From Promethearchaeota archaeon (GTDB taxonomy: Archaea; Asgardarchaeota; Lokiarchaeia; Sigyniarchaeales; SOKP01), in NCBI GenBank assembly GCA_019058425.1, contig JAHPYZ010000013.1, positions 1-35,615 on the forward strand: a stretch of DNA of 35,615 nucleotides. The letters run 5' to 3'. A program made the position numbers and the translations under genes. Position 1 is the stretch's first letter. Every line of letters starts with the position of its first letter. Below the pieces are notes generated by a model. It had not been told where the DNA came from. It ran no database searches and saw nothing but the letters and a program-made list of their open reading frames with translations. Positions 7,386 through 16,929 of this stretch are shown one piece after another.

Positions 7386-9497
7386 TTAATCATACTTGTT
7401 TTTAAACCCTTTTAATTTAACCATTACTTCATCATATAGAGAACCGACTATAATTTTTTCTCCAAGAGCTTTTAGTTCCTTAGCATATGCTAAAATTTGA
7501 TGAAGAACTGGTCCGGGTGGTAAAGCATCTCTCCTTCGTTCTAGCATGTTTCCAAAAACTTCACATGTTGGAGCTCGATCAATAGCTTTATATAAATCAA
7601 TAAATAAGTCATGTATTTTTCCAGCTTGAGAGTCAGCTACATGAGCTTTGGGTGTTTCTGTTCCGACTGAAGGTGTTTCTGATGTGCTCGATGACTCTCC
7701 AGCACCTCTTCCTTCAACTATAATAACAGGTTCTGATCGAGGGTAATCACCTGCACCAGAGCAATTATAATTAATACTCACTGCGGAACCCCCCTTTATC
7801 TCAGCTACTTTCACATGCAATTCTGAAAGATCTCCAACTTGTACTACTTCATGAGTTGCTCCTTCAGGTGGTGTAAATTCAGTTAAACTAAAACCAGTAG
7901 GAATAATATCTTTTACAAGAACATTTTCCAATTCTACATCTCCTTTGTTTTGTACTCTAACTCCAATAGTAAATTCTCCTTCAGTAAGACCGGGTTTAAT
8001 ACTTTTAAGAGTTTTAAGTTTACGTTTAACATATCTTACCTTTAATTCCGGTTCTTCATCTGGTTCTCTTTTATAAGAATTTCCCTCTACGGGACTATTA
8101 ATCTCAATCTTCACCGGAGTCATGTATTTAGTTTCAGTAGGGGGCCTGGGATTCCTTGCGAGTAATGGATATGATATAACCATTTGTTTACCTGGAGTAA
8201 ATTCATTTGAAAGATTAAACAACTCAACATAGATTTGATGTTTTTTAGAAAAATCTTGATCACTAGGATCTATTAGTATTTTTTGTACGAATTCTTCTCG
8301 TGAACTAATATCTATACCTTCCAACTCGATTTTCACATCTTTAACTAAAGGAGGAATAAAATCAAGAGGAAGTTCATCAGATAAGAAGAATTTCTCTATA
8401 TTTGAGGACCCATCATTTACAATCATATTAATTATTGACATATCAGTATTAGCATATGCATCCACTTCTGGAGGATTTATCGCTTTATCTATAGTAGCGC
8501 TTAATACGGTGTAAATAGTTGACTCTTTTATAATTTCACCGATGACCCTTGGTATCACTACAAATAATGGTGTGAATCCAATTTCTGAACTTAATTCTGG
8601 AACATCTTTAGCTTCCACTTGAAAATCAAAATCCCAAGATTCATCAGGATTTAAGACTCTTTCAGGCGTTTGAGAAACTACAGTTTCAACTCCAGTAGTT
8701 ATAGTTTGAGATACTTTAACATCTTCGAGTTTAACTTGAAATCCAGATTCATTAATGAATTCGACATTACAATCCCACATTCCTGGTGAGGAACCTTCGT
8801 CTCTATCAATTCCACTCATGGAATCTGTAAGTCCGCGAACTTCGGGATTCATCATGGTTAATTTATAATTATTAATTAAATAATTTACATTCAATACTCC
8901 AAGTTCTTGACTAGATAATTCTTTTATATTCACTGTAAAGAATATCTCAAGTTCAGCTTTATTTTCAGCATCTAGAGATGTTAATTCCCAAGCAAGGGTC
9001 CGCTTCCCATCTTCCTCCTTTAAACTAGCATCACCATGGCTAGGATTCCTCATTTCAATTTCTTGAATAAAGGATGGCATATCCCTTTTCACTTTTATAT
9101 CAAAAATTGGCAAGTTCAATGGATTTGTTAGAATGAGTTTTAAACTACATTTATTATCTGTATTATATAAAAACGTGTTATTTACTTTACCAGGATCAGA
9201 GTTATTTGTATCAAATATTTCCTCGACCTTTATTGAGGAACCTTTAAGCTCTCTTATTTCATATTCTTTAGTAAATTCCTGTGTAGGATTTAATGTTCCA
9301 ACTGTGAGTTCTTTTGACTCAAGAGAAGTATTTACATTTTCTTTAACATTACATATTAAATTCCATAATCTACTTCTTTGTGTTGGATTTTTTACTAGGA
9401 GAGTTCCTTTACCTGATATTTCTTTAAGATTTTGTGAACCATCAAGAATAATGCGTTCGCGATCAGTTACGTCTATTATAACTAAGTTTTCTGACAT
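7386..9497 (-). CDS. Large intracellular multi-beta-sandwich protein with C-terminal helical domain, unknown function
   Basis: About 703 residues from the ATG at 9497; a GTG at 9512 would add five residues and is less likely. Residues 1-610 are strand-rich and contain several units resembling DUF11/Ig-like or appendage-type sandwiches. Phrases such as N-P-L-N-L-P-I-F-D-I-K-V near 130, Q-N-K-G-D-V-E-L-E-N-V-L-V near 515 and D-I-I-P-T-G-F-S near 535 are typical of 'conserved repeat domain' folds. A Ser/Thr-rich linker (S-S-S-T-S-E-T-P) near 610 leads to a helical C-terminal domain of about 80 residues. Bacterial and archaeal DUF11 proteins are normally exported, but no signal peptide, TM helix or cell-wall anchor is present, so this one appears cytoplasmic. 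It has few cysteines. No known family was recognised with confidence. Confidence 0.75.
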   Translation of the reverse strand: MSENLVIIDVTDRERIILDGSQNLKEISGKGTLLVKNPTQRSRLWNLICNVKENVNTSLESKELTVGTLNPTQEFTKEYEIRELKGSSIKVEEIFDTNNSDPGKVNNTFLYNTDNKCSLKLILTNPLNLPIFDIKVKRDMPSFIQEIEMRNPSHGDASLKEEDGKRTLAWELTSLDAENKAELEIFFTVNIKELSSQELGVLNVNYLINNYKLTMMNPEVRGLTDSMSGIDRDEGSSPGMWDCNVEFINESGFQVKLEDVKVSQTITTGVETVVSQTPERVLNPDESWDFDFQVEAKDVPELSSEIGFTPLFVVIPRVIGEIIKESTIYTVLSATIDKAINPPEVDAYANTDMSIINMIVNDGSSNIEKFFLSDELPLDFIPPLVKDVKIELEGIDISSREEFVQKILIDPSDQDFSKKHQIYVELFNLSNEFTPGKQMVISYPLLARNPRPPTETKYMTPVKIEINSPVEGNSYKREPDEEPELKVRYVKRKLKTLKSIKPGLTEGEFTIGVRVQNKGDVELENVLVKDIIPTGFSLTEFTPPEGATHEVVQVGDLSELHVKVAEIKGGSAVSINYNCSGAGDYPRSEPVIIVEGRGAGESSSTSETPSVGTETPKAHVADSQAGKIHDLFIDLYKAIDRAPTCEVFGNMLERRRDALPPGPVLHQILAYAKELKALGEKIIVGSLYDEVMVKLKGFKNKYD

Positions 9498-9688
9498 CGA
9501 TACTCTTCTCACATTTATATTGTTTAGATTTAGAAATAATTTTCTAGAAAATTTGTTATCAAAATTTACTAAATAATAAAATTATGTTAATTTAAAGTTA
9601 TTTACATCAAAAGATATTTTATATATGAATTTTAAATCTTAATCAGTCTTTATGAATAACAAAAAAAAGTGAAATAATTAAAAATACT

Positions 9689-10504
9689 TTGGTTGACGAC
9701 AAATTTTGGGAAGTTGTAAAAAAATTTAATCATCTAATGAAATCTGCAATCGAGGGTCCTAATTGCCTAGATATTTGTAATGGTGATTGTTGTTCGATTA
9801 AAATTAATGTACCTAAAGTGCTAGCTAGTGAATATATTAAACGAGGTTATGCAGATAGAAAAGATTTTATTAGAAGCGATGTGTTTAGTTTTAAATTAAG
9901 GTTTGATGAGATTAAAGGCAAATGTTTTTTATTTGATAAAAAAATTAAAGGTTGCTCAGTTCATAACTCGGGAATTAAACTTCCTCAATGCTGGATTTAT
10001 CCCACCAATTTTTCTAATCCCGAGCAAAAAGATATTAAGTGTAAAAAGTCAAATGGATGGAAAATTATTGATACTGAAAAAGCTAAAGAAGCAGAGGAAT
10101 TATTGCAGTATTATATCTTTCTATGCAAACTTGAAGCTAAGAAGGAAGCTAAATCAATTATAACTAGGTTAAATAATAATTTATGTGAAATAAATTTAAA
10201 AAAGGTATTAAAAAAGACACCTCCAAGTCGAGTGGCTGGTGTAAAAGATACATGGGATTGTATTTCAGTTTTGTATGCTCAAGGAATGTCCTTACAACTT
10301 AAAAAATTATGTCAAAAATTAAATCATAATTGTGAGTATATATTAAATAATGATTTCTTAGAATGTCCCTCAATTTGTGAAAAAATATCAAATAACCTAA
10401 TTGAATTTTTACAACAAAAACTAATTAATTATGTAAAAAATAATCTTGATTCTGAAGGAGAATATCCTTTTATCAAGTTATTTGAATTCAACAAATATGA
10501 ATAA
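9689..10504 (+). CDS. YkgJ-like CxxxC-CC cysteine cluster (zinc/iron-chelating family) protein
   Basis: The protein is 271 residues. The N-terminal 105 residues carry the YkgJ/UPF0153 pattern: C26, C30, C34-C35, then C79 (K-G-K-C-F-L-F), C89 (K-G-C-S-V-H) and C101 (P-Q-C-W-I-Y-P). The family is thought to bind zinc or an Fe-S cluster, but its role is not settled. The C-terminal ~150 residues are helical and Lys-rich with another cysteine group (C-E-Y-I-L ... E-C-P-S-I-C). The start is given as TTG at 9689. The only Shine-Dalgarno-like AAGTGA (9667-9672) lies too far upstream for it, and an in-frame ATT at 9677 would sit 4 bases after that site; the start is therefore uncertain. Confidence 0.7.
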   Translation: MVDDKFWEVVKKFNHLMKSAIEGPNCLDICNGDCCSIKINVPKVLASEYIKRGYADRKDFIRSDVFSFKLRFDEIKGKCFLFDKKIKGCSVHNSGIKLPQCWIYPTNFSNPEQKDIKCKKSNGWKIIDTEKAKEAEELLQYYIFLCKLEAKKEAKSIITRLNNNLCEINLKKVLKKTPPSRVAGVKDTWDCISVLYAQGMSLQLKKLCQKLNHNCEYILNNDFLECPSICEKISNNLIEFLQQKLINYVKNNLDSEGEYPFIKLFEFNKYE

Positions 10505-10671
10505 CTATTATTTCAATAAATATAAGTAAATTTTGTCGGTATCTACTTTTCTTCTTTGCTTATTTCATATTATAGATGTTTCCTCCATAATATACCATCT
10601 TAAATATTATTTAGATAAATATTGAAATAACATATAAGTAATACATATATCCACTTAAATTGTGTGTCTTC

Positions 10672-11040
10672 ATGTCATTAGGAGATAAAAACTTAGATGA
10701 ATTGGCTCGAAATGTTTTTTCTGAGAAATATGAGTTTGTTAGAGGTCCCTTAGATTATAAAGGGAAATCTGGAAAGGTTTGGAAATTTGATGCAGTTGTG
10801 AAAAATAAACTTAATACATTTGGTATATTCATTAGAGACTGGAAAAGAGAAATTTCAATAACTCAATTGCGACAATTGCATAAAGCATGTATTGATACTA
10901 ATATTGAAGGTGGAATTATGATTTGTAATGTTATCACTGACTTTTCTAGGGAATATAGCTCACAATTTGGAATTCAACTCCTTTCAAGAGGACATCTTAT
11001 CTCAACATTGAGAAGAAGAAGATTCCAAAATGATTTTTAA
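10672..11040 (+). CDS. Small PD-(D/E)XK nuclease-fold protein (Mrr-like)
   Basis: The protein is 122 residues from the ATG at 10672; a TTG at 10660 would add four. The order of elements resembles the Mrr/restriction-endonuclease-like core: an N-terminal helix (L-D-E-L-A-R-N-V-F), a strand with W-K-F-D-A-V-V, a strand ending F-I-R-D-W-K, then I-T-Q-L-R-Q-L-H-K-A helix, and strand G-G-I-M-I-C-N followed by a helix and L-S-R-G-H-L-I-S. The first Asp and the D-W-K triad match PD...(D/E)xK spacing. No specificity domain is present. It could be a stand-alone nuclease or an inactive relative. It sits between the YkgJ-like gene and the gelsolin-domain gene. Confidence 0.6.
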   Translation: MSLGDKNLDELARNVFSEKYEFVRGPLDYKGKSGKVWKFDAVVKNKLNTFGIFIRDWKREISITQLRQLHKACIDTNIEGGIMICNVITDFSREYSSQFGIQLLSRGHLISTLRRRRFQNDF

Positions 11041-11152
11041 AAAAACCAAATCATAGCTTAATAAATTTATACAATATCTTTACTAAAATCACTACTTTTT
11101 TGGAACAAATTATGCAGAATTTATATGAAGTTGTAATTCTTCATATTAAAGA

Positions 11153-11160
11153 TTTATAAG
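11153..11160 (+). promoter_or_regulatory. Candidate TATA box of the gelsolin-domain gene
   Basis: TTTATAAG lies about 60 bases before the TTG start at 11218. Transcription would begin near 11180 and leave a leader that includes the AAGTGA ribosome-binding sequence at 11205-11210. The call rests on sequence resemblance only. Confidence 0.3.
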
Positions 11161-11217
11161 CTAGCAAGATTAAATAATCATATATTTGTATTGTGAAGAA
11201 ATTCAAGTGATTTTATT

Positions 11218-11511
11218 TTGATATTTATATATCAATTCAGTGAAGAAACGGAAGATTTTAAGGAACTTGAAAATAAAGAAAATGTTCCGTTGTTTGAATT
11301 ATTAGATTCAAATGAAATTTTACTCTTTGTGGACAGTCATAATAGTAAAGTTTGGATTTGGGAAGGAGCAAATACAAATACTAGAATGAAATTTATTTCA
11401 GCACAAGCAGCAGCCCATATAAGAGATACCCATGACATAACCTACACTATTACTTCTGTAGATGATGGTGAAGAGACTGCAGCCTTTAAAGTACTTGTTG
11501 GTCTTTTATAA
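11218..11511 (+). CDS. Single gelsolin-like domain protein
   Basis: The 97-residue protein is one gelsolin repeat and nothing else. The family signature is clear: I-L-L-F-V-D-S-H-N-S-K-V-W-I-W-E-G-A (in gelsolin 'hydrophobic-D-...-V-W-x-W-x-G'), a following amphipathic helix with A-Q-A-A-A-H-I-R, and the closing V-D-D-G-E-E-T-A-A-F (gelsolin 'v-x-x-G-x-E-x-x-x-F'). Gelsolin repeats bind actin or calcium in eukaryotes. Asgard archaea encode one- and two-repeat versions, some shown to act on actin. The TTG start has AAGTGA 7 bases upstream. No actin gene is in the window, so partner and function are inferred. Confidence 0.8.
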   Translation: MIFIYQFSEETEDFKELENKENVPLFELLDSNEILLFVDSHNSKVWIWEGANTNTRMKFISAQAAAHIRDTHDITYTITSVDDGEETAAFKVLVGLL

Positions 11512-11640
11512 GATAATTTTTTTATTTTTAGTTAATATTTGTATATTTATACTGTAATTAAGAATTATATTTTATTTTATAAAATTCACACATCTCTATT
11601 ACTTAATAAGTTAAAAAGAAAATAAGAGTAGCATATAAGG

Positions 11641-13776
11641 TTGAGTCAGAAAAAAGATAACTTGGAAGAAGAATACATATTTGAATTTTATGACGAAGAT
11701 TATTCGGATTCCTTAGAAGTAGATGCTCCAAAAGTTATTGAAGAATACAATGAAATTAATTTTAAAGAAGATTTAAATGATGAGCAGCTTGAGATCGTTA
11801 ATAACATTAAGGGTCCAATGTTGGTTATTGCGGGAGCTGGAAGTGGTAAAACAAGGACAATTACTTACTCGGTTGCTAAGTTATTAAAATCAGGAGTAAG
11901 ACCAAATCAAATTATGCTTGTGACTTTTACCAATAAGGCAGCAAATGAGATGGTCAAACGTGTTGAAACCTTGTTAGGAAAACGACCAAAAGGTATTTGG
12001 GGTGGTACATTTCATTCAATAGCAAATCGTTTTATTCGTCGATACGCTAAAAGTTTAGGATTAAAAGCAAATTATATTATAATGGATGAAACTGACGCAC
12101 GGACGCTAATGAAGCTCTCAATTGAAAAAGCGAATGTAAAAGAAATTGAAGAAAGATTTCCAAATTCTAGAATGACAAAAGCTATATTATCTTTTTCTAT
12201 TAATTGCAATAAATCAATTAAAGACATAATCTTTTGGAAATATTCTCAATTTGATAGTGATGATGTTATTAAAAAGCTAGAAGAAGTCTTTAGAATTTAT
12301 CGAGCGAAAAAAGCCGAAGACAATTTAGTGGATTTCGACGATTTATTGATTTATTGGAATCAGTTATTAGATGAAAGGACGGTTGCTCAATTAATTGCGA
12401 AGAATATAAAATATGTTCTTGTTGATGAGTATCAGGATACAAACTATATACAAGATGAAATTATATACAAAATAGTAAAACAAAATCCAAACCAGAATGT
12501 TATTGCAGTTGGAGATGACGCTCAAAGTATATATGCATTTAGAGGGGCTAACTTTCAAAATATCCTCAATTTTGAAAAAAGATATAAGAATTGTAAGAAA
12601 TATACAATAACATATAATTATAGGAGTGTACCTGAGGTTTTAAATTTAGCAAATAACTCAATAGAACATAATGAAAAACAGTTTAAAAAATCTATGCGCT
12701 CCACACGTCCCAATGGAGTGTTACCATACCAAGTAAATCTAGGAGATGATAAAGATCAAGCAAAATTTATTACGAAACAAATTTTAAACCTACGTTCAGA
12801 CGGTATTGATTTAGAAGAAATGGCAATATTGGTTAGAGCAGCATCTCATACACTAAGAATAGAACTTGAATTAAGAGCAAAAAACATACCATATGAAGTT
12901 CGAGCAGGAGTTGCTTTTTTTGAAAGAGCTCATATTAAAGATATGTTAGCTCATTTACGAATAATTGAAAATCCTCATGACGAAGTCTCATGGGCTAGAA
13001 TCTTTTCAATTATTCAAGGCATAGGGACTACTTCTGGTTCGAAAATTTTTGAAGCTATTTCAAATATAGAACATCCAATTGATGCGTTGATTAACAAAAT
13101 GTTTTATACTGAGAAATTAAAAGGTTCTAGAATATCTAAAGAGGGAATAAAAAATCTGATCTCTTACGTCAAAAATCTAATCAATTTCTCTCCCGATGAT
13201 AATCCATCAGAGGTAACTAAAGATTTAGTAAAAGTTCTTGAAGACCATTTAAAGTCAAAATTTGATAATTGGCAAGAACGTATAGAAGATTTAAATCAGT
13301 TGAGCGTATATGCGCAGAATTTTCCTACGTTAAAGAAGTTTTTAGAAAATTTAAGTTTAAACCTTTCTAACTTAGAAGCTAAAACAGTTCGTGCAGGTGA
13401 GCAAAAAGAGGAAGAAAAACCAATGATTTTATCTACAGTACATAGAGCTAAAGGACTTGAGTGGCGAGTTGTATTTATACCTATGTTATGTGAAGATTCT
13501 TTTCCATCAGGTAGAAGCATAGGAGACGAAGATGCATATGAAGAAGAACGAAGAGTTTTTTATGTTGCGATAACAAGAGCAAAAGATCAATTATATCTTG
13601 TTTCTCCTTCAATCAAAAATTCATACCGAGGGCCTCAAATGGTAAGAATATCACCATTTGTCTCTGAACTAAATCCTCAGGTCTATAAAAGGTCTTCAGT
13701 CCAATTCAAATCTCACAAAAAGAAAGCTAAAATTGATAAAAAAGATTTATTCAAATCAGCAATAGATCTTTTATAG
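11641..13776 (+). CDS. UvrD/PcrA/Rep-type SF1A DNA helicase
   Basis: The 711-residue protein is a 3'-5' DNA helicase of the UvrD family. Motifs in order: Q-motif region L-N-D-E-Q-L near 45; Walker A A-G-A-G-S-G-K-T at 64-71; V-T-F-T-N-K-A-A; Walker B V-L-V-D-E-Y-Q-D-T; motif III G-D-D-A-Q-S-I-Y-A-F-R-G; motif IV T-Y-N-Y-R-S; motif V S-T-V-H-R-A-K-G-L-E-W; motif VI V-A-I-T-R-A-K-D. An acidic N-terminal ~40 residues is extra. The C-terminus is Lys-rich and lacks an obvious Tudor-like tail. The start is TTG directly after T-A-A-G-G. It lies just upstream of the resection genes on the same strand but is separated from them by a hairpin and 156 bases. Confidence 0.95.
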   Translation: MSQKKDNLEEEYIFEFYDEDYSDSLEVDAPKVIEEYNEINFKEDLNDEQLEIVNNIKGPMLVIAGAGSGKTRTITYSVAKLLKSGVRPNQIMLVTFTNKAANEMVKRVETLLGKRPKGIWGGTFHSIANRFIRRYAKSLGLKANYIIMDETDARTLMKLSIEKANVKEIEERFPNSRMTKAILSFSINCNKSIKDIIFWKYSQFDSDDVIKKLEEVFRIYRAKKAEDNLVDFDDLLIYWNQLLDERTVAQLIAKNIKYVLVDEYQDTNYIQDEIIYKIVKQNPNQNVIAVGDDAQSIYAFRGANFQNILNFEKRYKNCKKYTITYNYRSVPEVLNLANNSIEHNEKQFKKSMRSTRPNGVLPYQVNLGDDKDQAKFITKQILNLRSDGIDLEEMAILVRAASHTLRIELELRAKNIPYEVRAGVAFFERAHIKDMLAHLRIIENPHDEVSWARIFSIIQGIGTTSGSKIFEAISNIEHPIDALINKMFYTEKLKGSRISKEGIKNLISYVKNLINFSPDDNPSEVTKDLVKVLEDHLKSKFDNWQERIEDLNQLSVYAQNFPTLKKFLENLSLNLSNLEAKTVRAGEQKEEEKPMILSTVHRAKGLEWRVVFIPMLCEDSFPSGRSIGDEDAYEEERRVFYVAITRAKDQLYLVSPSIKNSYRGPQMVRISPFVSELNPQVYKRSSVQFKSHKKKAKIDKKDLFKSAIDLL

Positions 13777-13779
13777 ACT

Positions 13780-13795
13780 ACTAAATTTGTTTAGT
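13780..13795 (+). terminator. Candidate hairpin terminator after the UvrD-like gene
   Basis: ACTAAA-TTTG-TTTAGT forms a perfect 6-bp stem four bases after the helicase stop and is followed by T-rich sequence (AATTTTATTT). It could end the helicase transcript. The stem is short, so chance is possible. Confidence 0.35.
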
Positions 13796-13932
13796 CCTCG
13801 AATTTTATTTATATTGTAATATACTTAATTCAAAAAACCATAAAACAAATATAAGTTTCCATTAATACAATTTTTTATTTATTTAAGTTAAATAATAATA
13901 TTATTTAAGAAGAGAATGGACAAAAGATAATA

Positions 13933-15684
13933 ATGATAATTAGAATAAATCCAACAGAAAGCGTAATTGAAATATTTCATGAGAAATATGTACATCTTCA
14001 TGGGTTTGTTAAACTAGAAGCTGAAGATAAAACTGAAAACAAAGATTATACAATAATTATCCAAATTCTAAAAGAATACACTATTCAGGATTATATTATG
14101 ACTCGACAAAAGTTAAAAAATGTTAAAATGACAGATTACATTACCGCAGAACTTGAGACTGAGTTACAATATGTGATTCAAGGACGTCCGATAATTCTCA
14201 CGGAGAGAGACAAAAAGTTTAAAAAGGAAAATAATTTCACGACAAATGTTTTCTTTCTTATTGAAGATATTATGGAAAAGGGAGTATTAAAGCCCCATTC
14301 CATGAAAATCTCTGAAATTCAAGATGATAAAGCTAATTATTTAGAGACAATATTTACTCCAGATGGAGTGTATATGGGCTCATTGGCGTCCGAAGCTAAT
14401 GTTAATGTCTATTTCCCCTTTAAATATCTTATGTATCATTTTTTTATTGCTGGAGCAACAGGTACTGGGAAATCGAATTTAAACCAAGTATTTCTTGATG
14501 GTCTCCTACAGCATAATGCACATGTTATTTTAAAGGGAAAAGGAACAAAAATCTCTATGTTAGCAATTGATATGCATGATGAATATGCTTTGGGATGTTT
14601 AAAATATGGAGTCAATGATATTTGCAAAGCCGTAGATTATAATAAAAAGCTTATTGGAAGTTGGTTTTATCTTTATCCTAATAAAGGAGTACCTCCGGCT
14701 CCAATAAAAAGCATGGCTCAACCTTGTATTATAAATTATCAAGAAATTAAACCTGTTGATTTATACGCTACAGGAACTTTTAATGATTTACAAGTTGGGG
14801 CGGTTCATTCTGCATACAACGAGAATCAAGAAGATTATATTGAGAAACTTTTAACAGAAGGATATTCTCCCCTACGTGGAGGGCATAGTGATGCGACTAT
14901 GGCAGCAGTAAGAAGGAGACTTACTTGGTTAGAATATTCTGAGATGTTTCGATCTAATGCAAGCAGTAAATTACCAGAGATTGTGAAAAAATTAGAAAAA
15001 GGGGGTATAATTATATTTAATGTGTCCATGATCTCAGATTTAGAGCAATTTCTGTTCAATGGTGTGTTAGCTAGAACACTTTTTGACATTAGAAAAGCGT
15101 TAAAATCATCTACAGATATTGACACATTAAAAACAAAACTCAAACAAAGATTACCTGCAAATTTCTATAAAAACTATGAAAATTCAATTGATAAATTATA
15201 CATCAAAAGTGGAAAAGAAGTTAAAGATCCTACTGATTTACCAATAATTATATTTACAATTGAAGAAGCACCTAGTATATTGAGGCCAGAAATGATGAGA
15301 TTTAGCAATGTATTCAAGGATATTTCGCGTCAAGGAAGAAAGTTTAATTTAGGTCTTGAAGTTATATCCCAACAATATTCCCCTATAGATGACACAATAT
15401 TATCAAATATGAACACTGTAATTAATTTACCATTGAGATCTGATAAAGAAAAACAAGTAGCTGCACGGAGTATTGGTGGTGGAGTTCAACAAAGTGATTT
15501 AGAATCTCTTACAGGTACAGTTGGAATTGCATTAATCTCAGGAATTTGGCTCACTAACTTTCAAAAACTTAAAATTCCTCTATATGATGATTATTTTGAA
15601 ACCTCTTCAAAATCCTTTTATGAAGATTTTGCTAAAAAAATGAAAGATATAAATCCAGGTCCTCCTCCAACAGGGCTTCCTTGA
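13933..15684 (+). CDS. herA: HerA bipolar DNA helicase/ATPase
   Basis: The 583-residue protein is the hexameric FtsK/HerA-family ATPase that works with NurA in DNA end resection. The N-terminal ~150 residues form the HAS-type barrel. Walker A G-A-T-G-T-G-K-S is at 174-181. Walker B-like M-L-A-I-D-M-H-D-E is near 215, and a second acidic strand P-I-I-I-F-T-I-E-E-A-P is near 440. The R-Q-G-R-K-F-N-L-G-L segment and I-S-Q-Q-Y-S-P are typical of HerA. The Pro-rich C-terminus (P-G-P-P-P-T-G-L-P) is a normal HerA tail. NurA begins about 16 bases after the stop, followed by Mre11 and Rad50. Confidence 0.95.
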   Translation: MIIRINPTESVIEIFHEKYVHLHGFVKLEAEDKTENKDYTIIIQILKEYTIQDYIMTRQKLKNVKMTDYITAELETELQYVIQGRPIILTERDKKFKKENNFTTNVFFLIEDIMEKGVLKPHSMKISEIQDDKANYLETIFTPDGVYMGSLASEANVNVYFPFKYLMYHFFIAGATGTGKSNLNQVFLDGLLQHNAHVILKGKGTKISMLAIDMHDEYALGCLKYGVNDICKAVDYNKKLIGSWFYLYPNKGVPPAPIKSMAQPCIINYQEIKPVDLYATGTFNDLQVGAVHSAYNENQEDYIEKLLTEGYSPLRGGHSDATMAAVRRRLTWLEYSEMFRSNASSKLPEIVKKLEKGGIIIFNVSMISDLEQFLFNGVLARTLFDIRKALKSSTDIDTLKTKLKQRLPANFYKNYENSIDKLYIKSGKEVKDPTDLPIIIFTIEEAPSILRPEMMRFSNVFKDISRQGRKFNLGLEVISQQYSPIDDTILSNMNTVINLPLRSDKEKQVAARSIGGGVQQSDLESLTGTVGIALISGIWLTNFQKLKIPLYDDYFETSSKSFYEDFAKKMKDINPGPPPTGLP

Positions 15685-15699
15685 TTTTGATAATTAAAT

Positions 15700-16917
15700 T
15701 TGGTGATTTTAATTTCATTCGATTTTGAATTAATATCGTTGGATGAGTCGATGAAGAATCGACCCGAAAGGTCTAATGATCACGACATTAAACAATTTAA
15801 AGAATTTATTAAGTCTAATAAGATAACTTGGACAGAAGAGGAAAAAAGAGAGTTAGAAGACCCTGATCCTACTAGTAGTTCTGATGAAAGACTTAGAAAT
15901 ATGGGTGCTCACTTTAGTGAAATGCCCCATATTGAAATTGAAGTGGAATTAGTAGATTATGTTGATAATGGATTTAAAATAATTGGATTTGATGAGAGTT
16001 CAAACACATTATCTGGAACTTATGCAAGATTAGGATCATTTAAATTTGGAGAGGGTCAAATTACTCTTATAGATGGAAAGTACAATATTAACAAGATTAT
16101 GTATAAACCAATTACTACTTATATCGAAGACAATGAACACAAATTAATCATTTACCAAACTGTTATTGAAAATTTTGTGAAAAATGTAAAAAGGGTCTTT
16201 TACGTAGGAGATTTGAAAAATTTTATTGATGAATTAGAAGATTGGTATGAAACAACATTTAGTAATAAAATAAAAAGTGCCATAGATAACCATGCATTCT
16301 ATTACCCTTCTATAGCGCATGTAGTTGATAGAATTAGAACCGCTGATGAGATTTTAAAATCACTTATCAGAATAAAAGAGGAGAGTAATTGGGGAAAAAA
16401 CAAAAAGGTTGTATTTCTGGGTGATGGAATACAAATGTTCCGACATCATATCTTTCCTCCAGAGGCTTTTACAAAATTCTTCTTTAAATTTGTTGAATCC
16501 TATAATATTAATTATTATACAATCTCCAAGACTTGCAGATTAAGGGATGCACAGGGAAATTTTATTTTACCTATTTGGTCAGAAATTATGAAAGAAAATA
16601 ATTTCTTAGTAGAGATGCCTGATCTTTCAGCCTATACTAAGAGTAAAGCATACATCGCTCGATTGCAAAAAAATAGTGCAGCTTTAAGATTTGATATACC
16701 AGATTTCTTAGATACTAAAGATGCAAAGTATATATTACAAAATATAATGCCATATTCCCCCAGAGGTTACCCTTTATGTTTAGTAGGAGCTCATGAAGCA
16801 AGTACATTATTAGTTTCTGAATATAACAAGTTAGAAAGTAAATTTATGGAATTAAAATTTGATGATAGAACCAAGAAATATACTGAATCTTGGCGGCAAA
16901 AAGTTTTAGGAGAATAA
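15700..16917 (+). CDS. nurA: NurA 5'-3' nuclease
   Basis: The 405-residue protein is the nuclease partner of HerA. The metal-binding Asp of motif I is in K-I-I-G-F-D-E-S-S (family usually D-G-S). Later family elements are F-L-G-D-G-I-Q-M-F near 247 and Y-T-I-S-K-T-C-R-L-R-D near 280, with G-A-H-E-A-S near the C-terminus. The start is not settled: TTG at 15700 or GTG at 15703 are canonical, but a GGTGA at 15702-15706 is placed 5 bases before an in-frame ATT at 15712, which would give I-S-F-D-F-E-L. The first ~60 residues are charged and divergent. It is closely spaced with herA and mre11, so very likely one operon. Confidence 0.9.
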   Translation: MVILISFDFELISLDESMKNRPERSNDHDIKQFKEFIKSNKITWTEEEKRELEDPDPTSSSDERLRNMGAHFSEMPHIEIEVELVDYVDNGFKIIGFDESSNTLSGTYARLGSFKFGEGQITLIDGKYNINKIMYKPITTYIEDNEHKLIIYQTVIENFVKNVKRVFYVGDLKNFIDELEDWYETTFSNKIKSAIDNHAFYYPSIAHVVDRIRTADEILKSLIRIKEESNWGKNKKVVFLGDGIQMFRHHIFPPEAFTKFFFKFVESYNINYYTISKTCRLRDAQGNFILPIWSEIMKENNFLVEMPDLSAYTKSKAYIARLQKNSAALRFDIPDFLDTKDAKYILQNIMPYSPRGYPLCLVGAHEASTLLVSEYNKLESKFMELKFDDRTKKYTESWRQKVLGE

Positions 16918-16929
16918 ATAGGTGATATA

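Noticed and set aside
9133..9576. 147-codon plus-strand frame opposite the large beta-sandwich gene
   Set aside because: Antisense shadow. Its product is Ser/Phe/Leu-rich with no domain, and the minus-strand protein is coherent along its length.
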